A stretch of DNA of 64,000 nucleotides from Thermoflavifilum thermophilum. Lineage in GTDB: Bacteria; Bacteroidota; Bacteroidia; Chitinophagales; Chitinophagaceae. The DNA lies in the NCBI RefSeq assembly GCF_900116565.1, contig NZ_FPCJ01000001.1:1116001-1180000 (forward strand), in the 5' to 3' direction. Under the pieces are notes generated by a model, which was not told where the DNA came from, did not search any database, and saw only the letters and a list, made by a program, of their open reading frames with translations. The first letter of the stretch is position 1. Each line of letters opens with the position of its first letter. A program made the translations under genes and the position numbers. Shown in pieces: positions 9,078-18,256 of this stretch.

Positions 9078-9809
9078 TTAATCAATGCTATTGACATTCA
9101 AAAACCGGGTGTTTTTCCACATGGCCTTTTCATTGAACTTGTATAGCTTGGCTGGCCGATGACGCACATCATTTTCCACTTCATGCAAATCTTCAATAAG
9201 CCCCATGGAAAGGAATTTTTTCCGAAAATTCCTTCGGTCAAATTTCACTCCCAGCACGGCTTCATAGAGATTTTGCAATTCCCGGAGCGAAAATTTTTTA
9301 GGTAGCAGATTAAAACCTACCGGGTGTTCGATGATACGGTCCTGCAAGCGTTTGACACAGGTATCCAAAATCTGCTTATGGTCAAACGCCATTTGCTTGA
9401 TGTCTTTTACCGCATGCCAGTGCAACCCGAAATCACTGACCCTGAGCTGCACATGATGGATATTCACCAGCGAATAATAAGCCACCGTGATGACGCGGCC
9501 TGCCGGATGCCGGTTCAATGCACCAAAAGTATGTACCTGTTCCATGTATACATTTTCCAGGCCGGTGCGTTCCCGAAGCACCCGATATGCCGCCGCATCC
9601 AGCTCTTCGTCGGGGCGAACAATATCGCCCAGCAATGACCACTTATTTTTATATTGAGCCAGGTCCGACTTGATCAACAATACCTTTAACACACTACCAT
9701 CAAAGCCAAATATGACACAATCCACCGACACGGCCACTTTGAAATAATCCTTGATTTCCGTCAGGTGGGTGTTGATGTTTTTTATGGGAAAGGAAGTATG
9801 GCTTTGCAT
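9078..9809 (-). CDS. NrtR-family regulator: degenerate Nudix domain plus winged helix
   Basis: A 243-residue protein with two parts. Residues about 22-150 are Nudix-like (VDCVIFGFDGSVLKVLLIK, WSLLGDIVRPDEELDAAAYR), and about 160-230 form the NrtR-type winged helix (FSLRELQNLYEAVLGVKFD, RNFRKKFLSMGLIED). The Nudix box ends RVLRERTGL where an active enzyme has REUxEExGU, so key catalytic glutamates are replaced. The domain is therefore probably a ligand sensor, as in NrtR and the sugar-responsive AraR-type members of Bacteroidota. It precedes susC on the same strand, with a palindromic site between them, which suggests local control of the SusCD locus. The effector is unknown. Confidence 0.88.
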   Translation of the reverse strand: MQSHTSFPIKNINTHLTEIKDYFKVAVSVDCVIFGFDGSVLKVLLIKSDLAQYKNKWSLLGDIVRPDEELDAAAYRVLRERTGLENVYMEQVHTFGALNRHPAGRVITVAYYSLVNIHHVQLRVSDFGLHWHAVKDIKQMAFDHKQILDTCVKRLQDRIIEHPVGFNLLPKKFSLRELQNLYEAVLGVKFDRRNFRKKFLSMGLIEDLHEVENDVRHRPAKLYKFNEKAMWKNTRFLNVNSID

Positions 9810-9834
9810 ATTTTATCTGATTTGAGAAAAATCG

Positions 9835-9865
9835 TAAAAATATAGTCTTTTTACCTGTTTGTCAA
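9835..9865 (-). promoter_or_regulatory. Probable promoter of the NrtR-like regulator
   Basis: On the minus strand TTG, 20 bases, then TATTTTTA (7 of 8 to TAnnTTTG) lie just upstream of the regulator ATG and give a leader of about 20 bases. It overlaps the last few bases of the amidohydrolase gene. Confidence 0.4.
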
Positions 9866-11538
9866 TCTCGTGTTCGTGCATATACCAGCTGCCCAGCTTG
9901 ATAGGTTGCCAGTATGGGGTTATGCAAAATTTCCCGTGCTGGTATCTGCATCAGATCTTTTTCCATTACCACAAAATCAGCCCATTTGCCAGGCTCCAAG
10001 CTGCCTTTTTCCTGTTCTTCAAATTGCGCACGAGCCGCCCAGATGGTCATGCCCCGGAGGGCCTGTTCACGCGTCAGGGCATTTTCAGGCTGAAAACCGC
10101 CGGGCGGATAACCGGTACTATCCTGCCGGAACACCGCAGCACAAAAGGTTTTTCGCGGATCGATATCTTCCACCGGAAAATCAGTACCCAGCGGCAACCA
10201 GCCATTTTGCCGGAGCAAATCCTGAAAGGCATAGGCATAACGAAGCCTCTCCTTGCCCAACCGCTCGCCTGCCCAGTACATATCAGAAGTGGCATGGGTG
10301 GGCTGTACAGAAGGCACAATGGCATATTTTCCAAACAACGGCACATCATCGGGATGCACGACCTGGGCATGTTCAATGCGCCAGCGGCGATCATTACCGG
10401 GCTTGAGCACCGATGCATAAATCTGCAACATCACGCGATTGGCAGAATCGCCTATGGCGTGGGTACACATCTGAAATGGGCTGTTGATAAGGACATGCGC
10501 TATGCTGTCAAAATATTTCCTGTCTTTGAGTAAAAAACCATACCACCCGGGTTGATCGCTGTAAGGCTGCAGCAGACAGGCTCCCCGCGACCCCAGTGCG
10601 CCATCTGCAAAGAGTTTAAAAGCACATACATGCATGCGATCGGTTTGATAAGGCCCATGTTTCAGGTAGTAATCATAATTTTCTTTTTCATCAGCTGCCA
10701 TCGCATAGATCCGCATGCGCAGCTTGCCAGCACGCTGCAGGCTGTCCAGAAAGTCAATTGTCTGTTTGGGAAGGCCACAATCGGCTACCGTGGTGAGGCC
10801 CACGGCGAAACAGCGCTGTTCAGCTTCCTGCAAGGCCTTTAGCTTGGTAGCATCATCCAGCGGAGGTATCAGACTGGCTACTTTCTCCACCGCATTATCA
10901 ATCAGCACACCTGTTAGGCGTCCCTGTTTGGTTACAAACAAACCTCCCTCCAGGGTTTTCCCGGGTTTGATACCGGCCTGTTTCAGGGCTTCGCCATTGG
11001 CAATGGCTGCATGCCCGTCAACTCGTGTAAGCAATACGGGCCTATGCGGAAAAATACGATCCAATTCAGCTCTGTCGGGAAACTGCTTGCCGGGCCAATC
11101 ATTCTGATCCCATCCCCGGCCCACAATCCAGCCTTGCGGGTGCGTGGCAGCAAAGGCTTTTACACGTTCCAGCACCTCTTCCCAGCTTCGTGTTCCGGTT
11201 AAATCAACCGACAACAACGATAGAGCGTAGCTATAAAAATGAGCATGGGCATCAATAAATCCGGGATACACAAAATGCCCTTGCAGATCTATTTTTTGCG
11301 GAGCCGAATAGTCGTGCAGAATCTGCTGGTCGCTGCCTACAGCCACGATTTTCCCCTGCCGGATGGCCATGGCCTGAGCCATGCGAAAGTTATCATCTAC
11401 TGTGTAAATAGTGGCATGATACAGGATCAGATCCGCCTGCTGTGTAGAGGTATGACAGCTGAGCATAAAGCCTGATATGATTGGGAATAAAGTATATTTG
11501 ATTGCCTGGATAAAAACAGAAAAGGCTTTCGTATTCAC
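9862..11538 (-). CDS. Exported amidohydrolase, YtcJ-like (amidohydrolase family 3) lipoprotein
   Basis: A 558-residue metal-dependent hydrolase. The start is a GTG at 11538: no in-frame ATG lies before the next upstream stop, and the ATG at residue 25 would cut into the signal peptide. The signal ends in a lipobox (FMLSC, Cys28). Metal-site features are HAH at residues 98-100 (FIDAHAHF), a later His in CTHAIGDSAN and a final Asp in LGTDFPVEDIDP. It has the typical amidohydrolase entry and exit beta-sandwich (ADLILYHATIYTVDD, GKWADFVVMEKDL). Substrates of YtcJ-type enzymes are mostly unknown N-acyl or cyclic amides. Its start is only 40 bases from that of the divergent ligA. A link to the SusCD locus is possible but not shown. 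Confidence 0.88.
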   Translation of the reverse strand: MNTKAFSVFIQAIKYTLFPIISGFMLSCHTSTQQADLILYHATIYTVDDNFRMAQAMAIRQGKIVAVGSDQQILHDYSAPQKIDLQGHFVYPGFIDAHAHFYSYALSLLSVDLTGTRSWEEVLERVKAFAATHPQGWIVGRGWDQNDWPGKQFPDRAELDRIFPHRPVLLTRVDGHAAIANGEALKQAGIKPGKTLEGGLFVTKQGRLTGVLIDNAVEKVASLIPPLDDATKLKALQEAEQRCFAVGLTTVADCGLPKQTIDFLDSLQRAGKLRMRIYAMAADEKENYDYYLKHGPYQTDRMHVCAFKLFADGALGSRGACLLQPYSDQPGWYGFLLKDRKYFDSIAHVLINSPFQMCTHAIGDSANRVMLQIYASVLKPGNDRRWRIEHAQVVHPDDVPLFGKYAIVPSVQPTHATSDMYWAGERLGKERLRYAYAFQDLLRQNGWLPLGTDFPVEDIDPRKTFCAAVFRQDSTGYPPGGFQPENALTREQALRGMTIWAARAQFEEQEKGSLEPGKWADFVVMEKDLMQIPAREILHNPILATYQAGQLVYARTRD

Positions 11539-11578
11539 CCTAACATATTTAATACTTTGCGAATTTAATCTTTATCCC

Positions 11579-13681
11579 ATGTATACGCCAGAGCAAGAAA
11601 AAGAACTTTCCCGGCTGCTGAAGCATCTGCTGGAACAAAAAGCAGAAGATACCGCTCCCGAACAGCATGTTCAGCAATTGCGGCAGGCACTTCGTTATGC
11701 GGAATGGAGGTATTACGTACAGGATGATCCCGTCATTAGCGATTCCGAATATGATCAACTCTTCCATCGGCTGAAACAAATCGAAGAAAAACACCCCGAA
11801 CTGGTTACACCCGATTCCCCCACCCAACGGATTGCCAGCGGACTTACCGAACAATTTCCAACTGTAGTCCATCTTACCCCCATGCTTTCGCTCGACAACT
11901 CATACAATGCCGAAGACCTACGCGATTGGGATCGCCGGGTAAAGGAACTGTCGGGCATTTCAAAGGTGGATTACTGCATTGAACCCAAATACGACGGGGC
12001 CAGCATTTCATTGATCTATGAAAACGATATGCTGGTGCGCGGAGCTACCCGGGGCGATGGAGTACGGGGAGATGAAATCACCACCAATATTAAACAGATT
12101 AAAGCAATTCCCCTAGCCGCGCCATTTTCCTCGCTGGGCATCCGGCGGGTGGAAATCCGGGGGGAAGTACTGATGCACAAAGATACTTTCAAAGCCCTCA
12201 ATCAGCAGCGCCTGGCCGAAAACCTGCCGCCTTTTGCCAATCCACGCAATGCCACCTCGGGTTCTTTGCGCATGATCGATCCGCGCGAAGTGGCCAAACG
12301 AAAACTCCAGGCCGTATTGTATCAGATCAGCTTCGTGGAAATGGCCGATAGCCAACCCTTGCCCCAGGTACTTCACTACCAGTCGGGCGTCATCAAAACC
12401 TTGCACCAATTGGGATTTCCCACCCCTTATCAGCTCATCAAAATCGTTCATCATATCGACGAAGCCATTCAGTACCTCCAGGAATTCGAACACCTGCGCG
12501 ATACTTTGCCTTATGAAATTGACGGCATGGTAATCAAGGTAGATGATCTAAGGCTTCAGGAAAAAATCGGCGCCACCACGCATCACCCCCGCTGGGCCAT
12601 GGCCTATAAATTCAAAGCCCGACAGGCTACCTCCGTATTGCGCAAGGTGGAATTCCAGGTGGGCCGTACGGGCACCATCACCCCCGTTGCGAAAATCGAT
12701 CCGGTGCCGATTGGCGGCGTGACCATCAGCTCCATTTCCCTGTTTAACGAAGATGTCATCCGGGAAAAAGACCTGCGCATAGGTGACACCGTGCTGGTGG
12801 AACGTGCCGGCGACGTGATCCCCTACATCGTAAAACCGGTTGTGGAAATGCGAACAGGCAAAGAAAAACCTATTCAATTCCCCCATCATTGCCCGGTTTG
12901 CGGGGATACACTCGTTAAAACACCCGGCGAAGCTGCCTGGCGCTGTGTCAATATCAACTGCGAAGCCCAGGTACTGGAGCGCATCATCCACTTCGTAAGC
13001 AAAGATGCCATGGATATCAAAAGCCTGGGTGAAGCCAATGTCAGGCGTTTTTACGAACTGGGGTTGTTGCGAAGCATACCCGACATTTACCGACTGGATT
13101 ATGATAAGATTAAACAATTGGAAGGTTTTGGCGAAAAATCCGTACACAATCTGCAACAGGCTGTTGAAGCCTCCAAAAAACAACCCCTCCACCGCCTGAT
13201 CTTTGCCCTGGGCATCCGATACGTGGGCGAAACCACGGCACGAACCCTGGCCCAGGCGATCCATTACTTACCGGATTTGCAGCATTGGTCTGTTGATCAG
13301 CTCACCCAGCTCCCCGATATTGGGCCCAAAGTGGCCGGCAGCATCTACGACTTCTTCCATAATGCTGACAACATTCGTATGCTGCAAGAACTGGAAAAGT
13401 TAGGTGTCAATATGCACAACCAGGCACAGCCATCCAGGCCGGCAGGCAAGCTGGCTGGCAAAACTTTTTTATTTACCGGAACTTTACCCCATCTCAAACG
13501 ACATGAAGCCGAAGCCCTGGTAGAACAGCATGGAGGTAAAATTGCCAATTCGGTAAGTCGTAACCTGGATTATCTGGTCGTGGGTGAGGAGCCAGGGTCA
13601 AAGCTTGAAAAAGCCAGGAAAATGCCATCCGTGAAAATTATCGATGAATCCCAGTTTTTGAAACTCATTGAATCAGCCTGA
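11579..13681 (+). CDS. ligA: NAD-dependent DNA ligase LigA
   Basis: A 700-residue protein; the ATG at 11579 gives the normal LigA N-terminus, while an upstream in-frame start at 11477 would overlap the divergent gene. The order is: Ia domain (YYVQDDPVISDSEYDQLF), adenylation domain with the AMP-accepting lysine K137 in EPKYDGAS, OB fold (FQVGRTGTITPVAKIDPV), a four-cysteine zinc finger from about residue 438 (CPVCGDTL...CVNINC), helix-hairpin-helix repeats, and a C-terminal BRCT domain (LAGKTFLFTGTL). It seals nicks in replication and repair. It starts a same-strand run with tadA (3 bases apart) and a second, ATP-dependent ligase. Confidence 0.98.
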   Translation: MYTPEQEKELSRLLKHLLEQKAEDTAPEQHVQQLRQALRYAEWRYYVQDDPVISDSEYDQLFHRLKQIEEKHPELVTPDSPTQRIASGLTEQFPTVVHLTPMLSLDNSYNAEDLRDWDRRVKELSGISKVDYCIEPKYDGASISLIYENDMLVRGATRGDGVRGDEITTNIKQIKAIPLAAPFSSLGIRRVEIRGEVLMHKDTFKALNQQRLAENLPPFANPRNATSGSLRMIDPREVAKRKLQAVLYQISFVEMADSQPLPQVLHYQSGVIKTLHQLGFPTPYQLIKIVHHIDEAIQYLQEFEHLRDTLPYEIDGMVIKVDDLRLQEKIGATTHHPRWAMAYKFKARQATSVLRKVEFQVGRTGTITPVAKIDPVPIGGVTISSISLFNEDVIREKDLRIGDTVLVERAGDVIPYIVKPVVEMRTGKEKPIQFPHHCPVCGDTLVKTPGEAAWRCVNINCEAQVLERIIHFVSKDAMDIKSLGEANVRRFYELGLLRSIPDIYRLDYDKIKQLEGFGEKSVHNLQQAVEASKKQPLHRLIFALGIRYVGETTARTLAQAIHYLPDLQHWSVDQLTQLPDIGPKVAGSIYDFFHNADNIRMLQELEKLGVNMHNQAQPSRPAGKLAGKTFLFTGTLPHLKRHEAEALVEQHGGKIANSVSRNLDYLVVGEEPGSKLEKARKMPSVKIIDESQFLKLIESA

Positions 13682-13684
13682 TCT

Positions 13685-14137
13685 ATGTCGTCCCTTGAAG
13701 CTGACCAGCGATTCATGCGCGAAGCATTAAAAGAAGCCCGAAAGGCTTACGAAGCCGGAGAAGTGCCCGTGGGTGCCGTTTTAGTCATTGACGGACAAAT
13801 CATTGCCCGCGCCCATAACCAGGTAGAGCTGCTGAACGACTCAACCGCCCATGCTGAAATGCTGGCACTGACAGCTGCATTCCACGCCATCGGGAGCAAA
13901 TACCTGCCCCAGGCTACTCTTTACGTAACCCTGGAGCCCTGCCTGATGTGCACCGGCGCCCTTTACTGGAGCCAGATCGGCCGGGTGGTTTATGCCACTA
14001 CCGACGAAAAAAATGGCTTTCGCATCCACCAACAACGGACACATCCTTTTCATCCCAAAACCACGGTGCAAGGTGGATTATTGGCAGAAGAAAGCATCCG
14101 GCTGCTGAAAAACTTTTTTGCGGAGCGTCGGTTATAA
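13685..14137 (+). CDS. tadA: tRNA-specific adenosine deaminase TadA
   Basis: A 150-residue zinc-dependent deaminase that converts A34 to inosine in the tRNA-Arg(ACG) anticodon. Zinc and catalytic residues are visible: H56 and E58 in TAHAEM, and the PCLMC motif (P85, C86, C89) in LEPCLMCTGAL. The ending HPKTTVQGGLLAEES is typical of TadA rather than cytidine or guanine deaminases. The gene starts 3 bases after ligA and is followed 19 bases later by the ATP-dependent ligase, so it is probably co-transcribed with both. Confidence 0.93.
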   Translation: MSSLEADQRFMREALKEARKAYEAGEVPVGAVLVIDGQIIARAHNQVELLNDSTAHAEMLALTAAFHAIGSKYLPQATLYVTLEPCLMCTGALYWSQIGRVVYATTDEKNGFRIHQQRTHPFHPKTTVQGGLLAEESIRLLKNFFAERRL

Positions 14138-14156
14138 CAGCTAAAGGCCATTGCGC

Positions 14157-15749
14157 ATGAAAGAATTGATTGCCCTGATCCAACGACTCGACCAAACCCA
14201 TAAAACCCTCGAAAAACTGGAAGCTCTTAAAAATTATTTCCAGACTGCCGATCCGCGCGATGCGATCTGGACCCTGGCACTCTTCACCGGCCGGCGGCCC
14301 AGGCGTCCCATTCATTCCACCCAGCTGAAAAATGCGTGCAAAACCTATTTGCAGATGCCCGACTGGCTATTCGAAGAATGTTATCAAACGGTAGGTGACC
14401 TGGCCGAAACCATTGCCTTGTTGATTCCCGATAGCCCTATACTTCCTGATGCGCTTCCTCCCCTGCACCAGATGATGCAACAGCTCCGCCAACTCCAGGG
14501 CGCTTCGGAAGCCGAAAAACAGCAATTCCTAATCAGCTGCTGGCAAACCTTCGACCAGACCGGCCGCTTCGTAATGCACAAACTCCTCACCGGCGCTTTC
14601 CGGGTTGGAGTATCTCAAAACCTCGTGGTACAGGCTATTGCAGAGGTATATGGGCTGGAAAAATCTACCGTGGCGCATTGCATTTCCGGCCAATGGGATC
14701 CCTCACAAACTGAGCTTGACGTGCTGCTGCATCCCTCCACTGAAAATATTTCCAGGCCTTATCCCTTTTGCCTGGCATACCCCCTTGAACAGGACCCCGA
14801 AGCACTGGGCTACCCGGAAGCATGGGCGGCCGAATGGAAATGGGATGGCATCCGCGGACAACTGATCCGGCGAAAAGGCCAAACTTTTCTCTGGTCCAGA
14901 GGCGAAGAGCTAATCAGCGATCGTTTCCCGGAACTGATCACAGCTGCAACCCACTTGCCCGATGGTACCGTACTGGATGGCGAAATACTCCCCTGCCGGG
15001 ACAAAAAGATTTTACCCTTCCAACAACTGCAGACAAGGATCGGTCGCAAACGTATCACTACTCAGTTAATGCAACAGATACCAATAATTTTTATGGCTTA
15101 CGATCTGCTGGAGTTTCAGGGAGCTGACCTGAGAAATCTGCCTTTTACCGAACGCCGTCGGCTGCTGGAAATCTGCATCCAACAAATATCCCACCCTCAA
15201 CTTTGCCTTTCCCCGCTGGTATCTTTTGCGGATTGGGAAGCCCTGTCGCTGGCCCGCCAGCATGCCCGTGGCATGGGTAGTGAAGGATTGATGTTGAAGA
15301 AAAAGGACTCCATTTACCGAACTGGTCGCCATAAAGGCGAATGGTGGAAATGGAAGGTAAATCCATTTTCCCTGGATGCCGTGATGCTGTATGCCCAACG
15401 CGGCCATGGCAGGCGCGCCAGCCTGTATACCGACTATACGTTTGCCTTGCGCGACGGAAATCAACTGGTTCCTTTTGCCCGGGCTTATTCCGGCCTGACC
15501 GACGAAGAAATCCGGGAGGTGGACCGGTTTATCAAAACCCACAGCCGGGAACAATTCGGACCGGTAAAAACTGTGGAGCCCTTGCTGGTATTTGAAATTG
15601 CGTTTGAGGGAGTGGCTCCTTCCCGCCGGCACCGCTCAGGCGTGGCCGTACGTTTTCCCCGCATCCTCCGCTGGCGAAAAGACAAAAAACCCGAAGAAAT
15701 CAATACGCTGGAAGATTTGAAACAACTGCTTAAGCTGTATGGAAGCTGA
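14157..15749 (+). CDS. ATP-dependent DNA ligase of the Lhr-associated type
   Basis: A 530-residue protein. A TTG two codons upstream is also in frame; I chose the ATG at 14157. The N-terminal DNA-binding domain (RFVMHKLLTGAFRVGVSQNLV) precedes the adenylation domain with lysine K228 in EWKWDGIRGQ. Later nucleotidyltransferase motifs include LDGEILP, SEGLMLKKKDSIY and WWKWK, and a C-terminal OB domain follows. It overlaps the next gene, an Lhr-like helicase, by 11 bases. This pairing is the hallmark of the ligase-associated DNA damage response module. The usual exonuclease and PdeM phosphoesterase partners are not adjacent here. Confidence 0.93.
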   Translation: MKELIALIQRLDQTHKTLEKLEALKNYFQTADPRDAIWTLALFTGRRPRRPIHSTQLKNACKTYLQMPDWLFEECYQTVGDLAETIALLIPDSPILPDALPPLHQMMQQLRQLQGASEAEKQQFLISCWQTFDQTGRFVMHKLLTGAFRVGVSQNLVVQAIAEVYGLEKSTVAHCISGQWDPSQTELDVLLHPSTENISRPYPFCLAYPLEQDPEALGYPEAWAAEWKWDGIRGQLIRRKGQTFLWSRGEELISDRFPELITAATHLPDGTVLDGEILPCRDKKILPFQQLQTRIGRKRITTQLMQQIPIIFMAYDLLEFQGADLRNLPFTERRRLLEICIQQISHPQLCLSPLVSFADWEALSLARQHARGMGSEGLMLKKKDSIYRTGRHKGEWWKWKVNPFSLDAVMLYAQRGHGRRASLYTDYTFALRDGNQLVPFARAYSGLTDEEIREVDRFIKTHSREQFGPVKTVEPLLVFEIAFEGVAPSRRHRSGVAVRFPRILRWRKDKKPEEINTLEDLKQLLKLYGS

Positions 15750-18219
15750 ACAGGCCTTGCGTCATACTCCCGGCTTTCAAAAAATCGAACGCTGGATGCT
15801 GGACAAAGGCTGGCAAATTGCCGACTTCCAGTATCAAGCCTGGATACATGTGCTAAAAGGCTATTCCGGACTCGTTCAGGCCCCCACTGGATGCGGAAAA
15901 ACATTTGCCGTATTCCTGCCTGCCGTGGCTCAGTGGATCAACCACCCTTCTTCCACTTCCGCCTCCTCAGGCCTCAGGCTGCTTTGGATAACCCCTCTTC
16001 GGGCATTGGCCAATGATCTGGCTCATACTATGCAACAAACCCTGCATGAGCTGGGACTGCCATGGAAAGTGGGCGTGCGAAACGGAGATACCAGCCCCGC
16101 CATGCGCCAGCAACAACAAAAGCAAATGCCAGAAGTATTGGTTATTACACCCGAAAGCCTGCATCTGTTGTTAACCCATACCCGCCATCCGGATTATTTC
16201 CGTTCGCTCAACATGATCGTAGTCGACGAATGGCATGAACTGCTGGGTAGCAAAAGAGGCGTGCTTGTGAGCCTGGCTTGTGCCTACCTGCAATATCTGC
16301 AAACAACCAAACAGGGTAAGCCTTCCATCCCCATCTGGGCGCTGTCGGCCACCCTGGCAAACCCCGAAGATGCGATGGAAGCCCTCTGGGGCTATCCACC
16401 ACCTGCAAAAAAAATCTTTATCCGGGCACAAATCCAAAAAGCGATTCGCATTGAAACCCTCTACCCGGACGACATTGAAACCTATCCCTGGGCCGGACAT
16501 CTGGGACTAAAACTTATTGACAAAATCATCCCCCTGATCAGGCGAAGCCAATCCATCCTGATATTCATCAACACCCGGGGGATGGCCGAGCGGTGGTATC
16601 AGGCCTTGCTCGATGCCGCACCCGAACTGGCCGGTGCTCTGGCACTTCATCATGGCTCCATGGATCAGGGGCTTCGCCATTGGGTGGAAGAGGCTTTGCA
16701 CGAGGGACGGCTGAAGGCCGTGATTTGCACATCCAGCCTCGATCTGGGAGTAGACTTCCGTCCGGTTGATACCGTAATCCAGGTAGGCAGTCCCAAAAGC
16801 ATTGCCCGCTTTCTTCAACGGGCAGGGCGCAGTGGTCATCAGCCCGGGGCGGTGAGCACCATCTGGTTTCTTCCGACCCATGCGCTGGAACTGGCCGAAG
16901 TGGCCGCCCTGAAATCAGCCATCAACCAGCAGCAAATGGAACAACCCCGCCCCGTGGTGATGGCCTTCGATGTATTGATCCAGTTTCTGACAACCCTATC
17001 CATTGGTACAGGATTCCAGGCTGAAGAAATGCTGCAGGTCGTCCGCCATACTTACGCTTTTCATCAGCTATCCGATGAAGAATGGAACTGGATTCTCGGT
17101 TTCCTTACCCATGGCGGTGAGGCCCTGCAGCATTATGATGAATTTCAAAAACTGGTATCTAAAAACGGGCATTACCACATCGCCCATCGCAAACTGGCCA
17201 TGCGCCATCGTTTGCACATTGGTACCATCGTAAGTGATGCGATGCTGAAAGTGAAAATGCTGCATGGAGACTACATCGGATTGATTGAAGAATATTTCAT
17301 ATCCCGGCTTAACCCGGGCGACCATTTTGTGCTGGCAGGCAAAACCCTGGAGCTGGTGAGAATAAAAGACCTGACCGTGTGGGTAAGAAAATCCAACGCT
17401 GCACAAGCCTGGATTCCCAGCTGGCTGGGCGGACGTATTCCCCTCTCGGGGCCGCTGGCCGCTGAGCTGCGCCAACAACTCACAGCACCCGATACCTCAG
17501 CCGAAGAAATCCGATTTCTTCGTCCCTTGCTGTCCCTGCAGCAGGAAGTATCACACCTGCCCGGGCCAGATGAATTGCTGGTAGAATACATCATTACCCG
17601 CGATGGTCATCATCTGTTTGTCTATCCCTTTGAAGGCCGACAGGTGCATGAGGCCATCGCCAGCCTGCTGGCCTATCGCATTGCCAGGCAACAACCCCGA
17701 ACGTTTTCCATGGCTATGAACGATTACGGCTTTGAATTGCTTACAGATCAACCCCTCCACATCAACGCCTCATCCCTCAAACAATGGCTCCATCCAGCCT
17801 CTTTGCAGGACGATTTGCTGCATAGCATCAATGCCACCGAAATGGCCAAACGAAAATTTCGCGATATAGCCTGCATTGCCGGATTGGTATTTCAGGGCTA
17901 TCCTGGTGCACCCAAACTACAACGTCATCTGCAATCCTCTACCGGGCTGCTGTTTGATGTGCTCCGAGATTACGATCCGGCTAACCTGTTGCTGAAACAG
18001 GCATTGGATGAAGCCTTGCTGGAACAAATAGATCTGCTAAGGCTTCAAAATGCCCTCCATCGCATCCAGCATCAACACATCATCCTGAAAAAACCCGCAC
18101 AGCTGACTCCTTTCAGTTTCCCGATTAAGGTTGACAGCCTTCGGGAAAGCCTGAGCAGTGAAAAACTGGAAGACCGCATCCGGCGCATGCTACGCCAACT
18201 GCATGGCAACAACTCATGA
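15739..18219 (+). CDS. Ligase-associated Lhr-like DEXH-box helicase
   Basis: An 826-residue superfamily 2 helicase. Motifs in order: Walker A APTGCGKT with K54, Ia TPLRALAND, motif II DEWH (residues 163-166), III SATLANP, IV-V ICTSSLDLGVDF, VI QRAGRSGHQPG. A long C-terminal Lhr-core part with winged-helix and beta-barrel domains follows. The DEWH box and length match Lhr-core enzymes, which translocate 3' to 5' on DNA and unwind DNA or RNA:DNA hybrids. The start lies within the ligase gene, so the two are translationally coupled and probably act together on DNA damage. Confidence 0.95.
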   Translation: MEAEQALRHTPGFQKIERWMLDKGWQIADFQYQAWIHVLKGYSGLVQAPTGCGKTFAVFLPAVAQWINHPSSTSASSGLRLLWITPLRALANDLAHTMQQTLHELGLPWKVGVRNGDTSPAMRQQQQKQMPEVLVITPESLHLLLTHTRHPDYFRSLNMIVVDEWHELLGSKRGVLVSLACAYLQYLQTTKQGKPSIPIWALSATLANPEDAMEALWGYPPPAKKIFIRAQIQKAIRIETLYPDDIETYPWAGHLGLKLIDKIIPLIRRSQSILIFINTRGMAERWYQALLDAAPELAGALALHHGSMDQGLRHWVEEALHEGRLKAVICTSSLDLGVDFRPVDTVIQVGSPKSIARFLQRAGRSGHQPGAVSTIWFLPTHALELAEVAALKSAINQQQMEQPRPVVMAFDVLIQFLTTLSIGTGFQAEEMLQVVRHTYAFHQLSDEEWNWILGFLTHGGEALQHYDEFQKLVSKNGHYHIAHRKLAMRHRLHIGTIVSDAMLKVKMLHGDYIGLIEEYFISRLNPGDHFVLAGKTLELVRIKDLTVWVRKSNAAQAWIPSWLGGRIPLSGPLAAELRQQLTAPDTSAEEIRFLRPLLSLQQEVSHLPGPDELLVEYIITRDGHHLFVYPFEGRQVHEAIASLLAYRIARQQPRTFSMAMNDYGFELLTDQPLHINASSLKQWLHPASLQDDLLHSINATEMAKRKFRDIACIAGLVFQGYPGAPKLQRHLQSSTGLLFDVLRDYDPANLLLKQALDEALLEQIDLLRLQNALHRIQHQHIILKKPAQLTPFSFPIKVDSLRESLSSEKLEDRIRRMLRQLHGNNS

Positions 18220-18256
18220 GCTGCATTTGTAAAACAAAAATCCTAACTTCGGCAGC

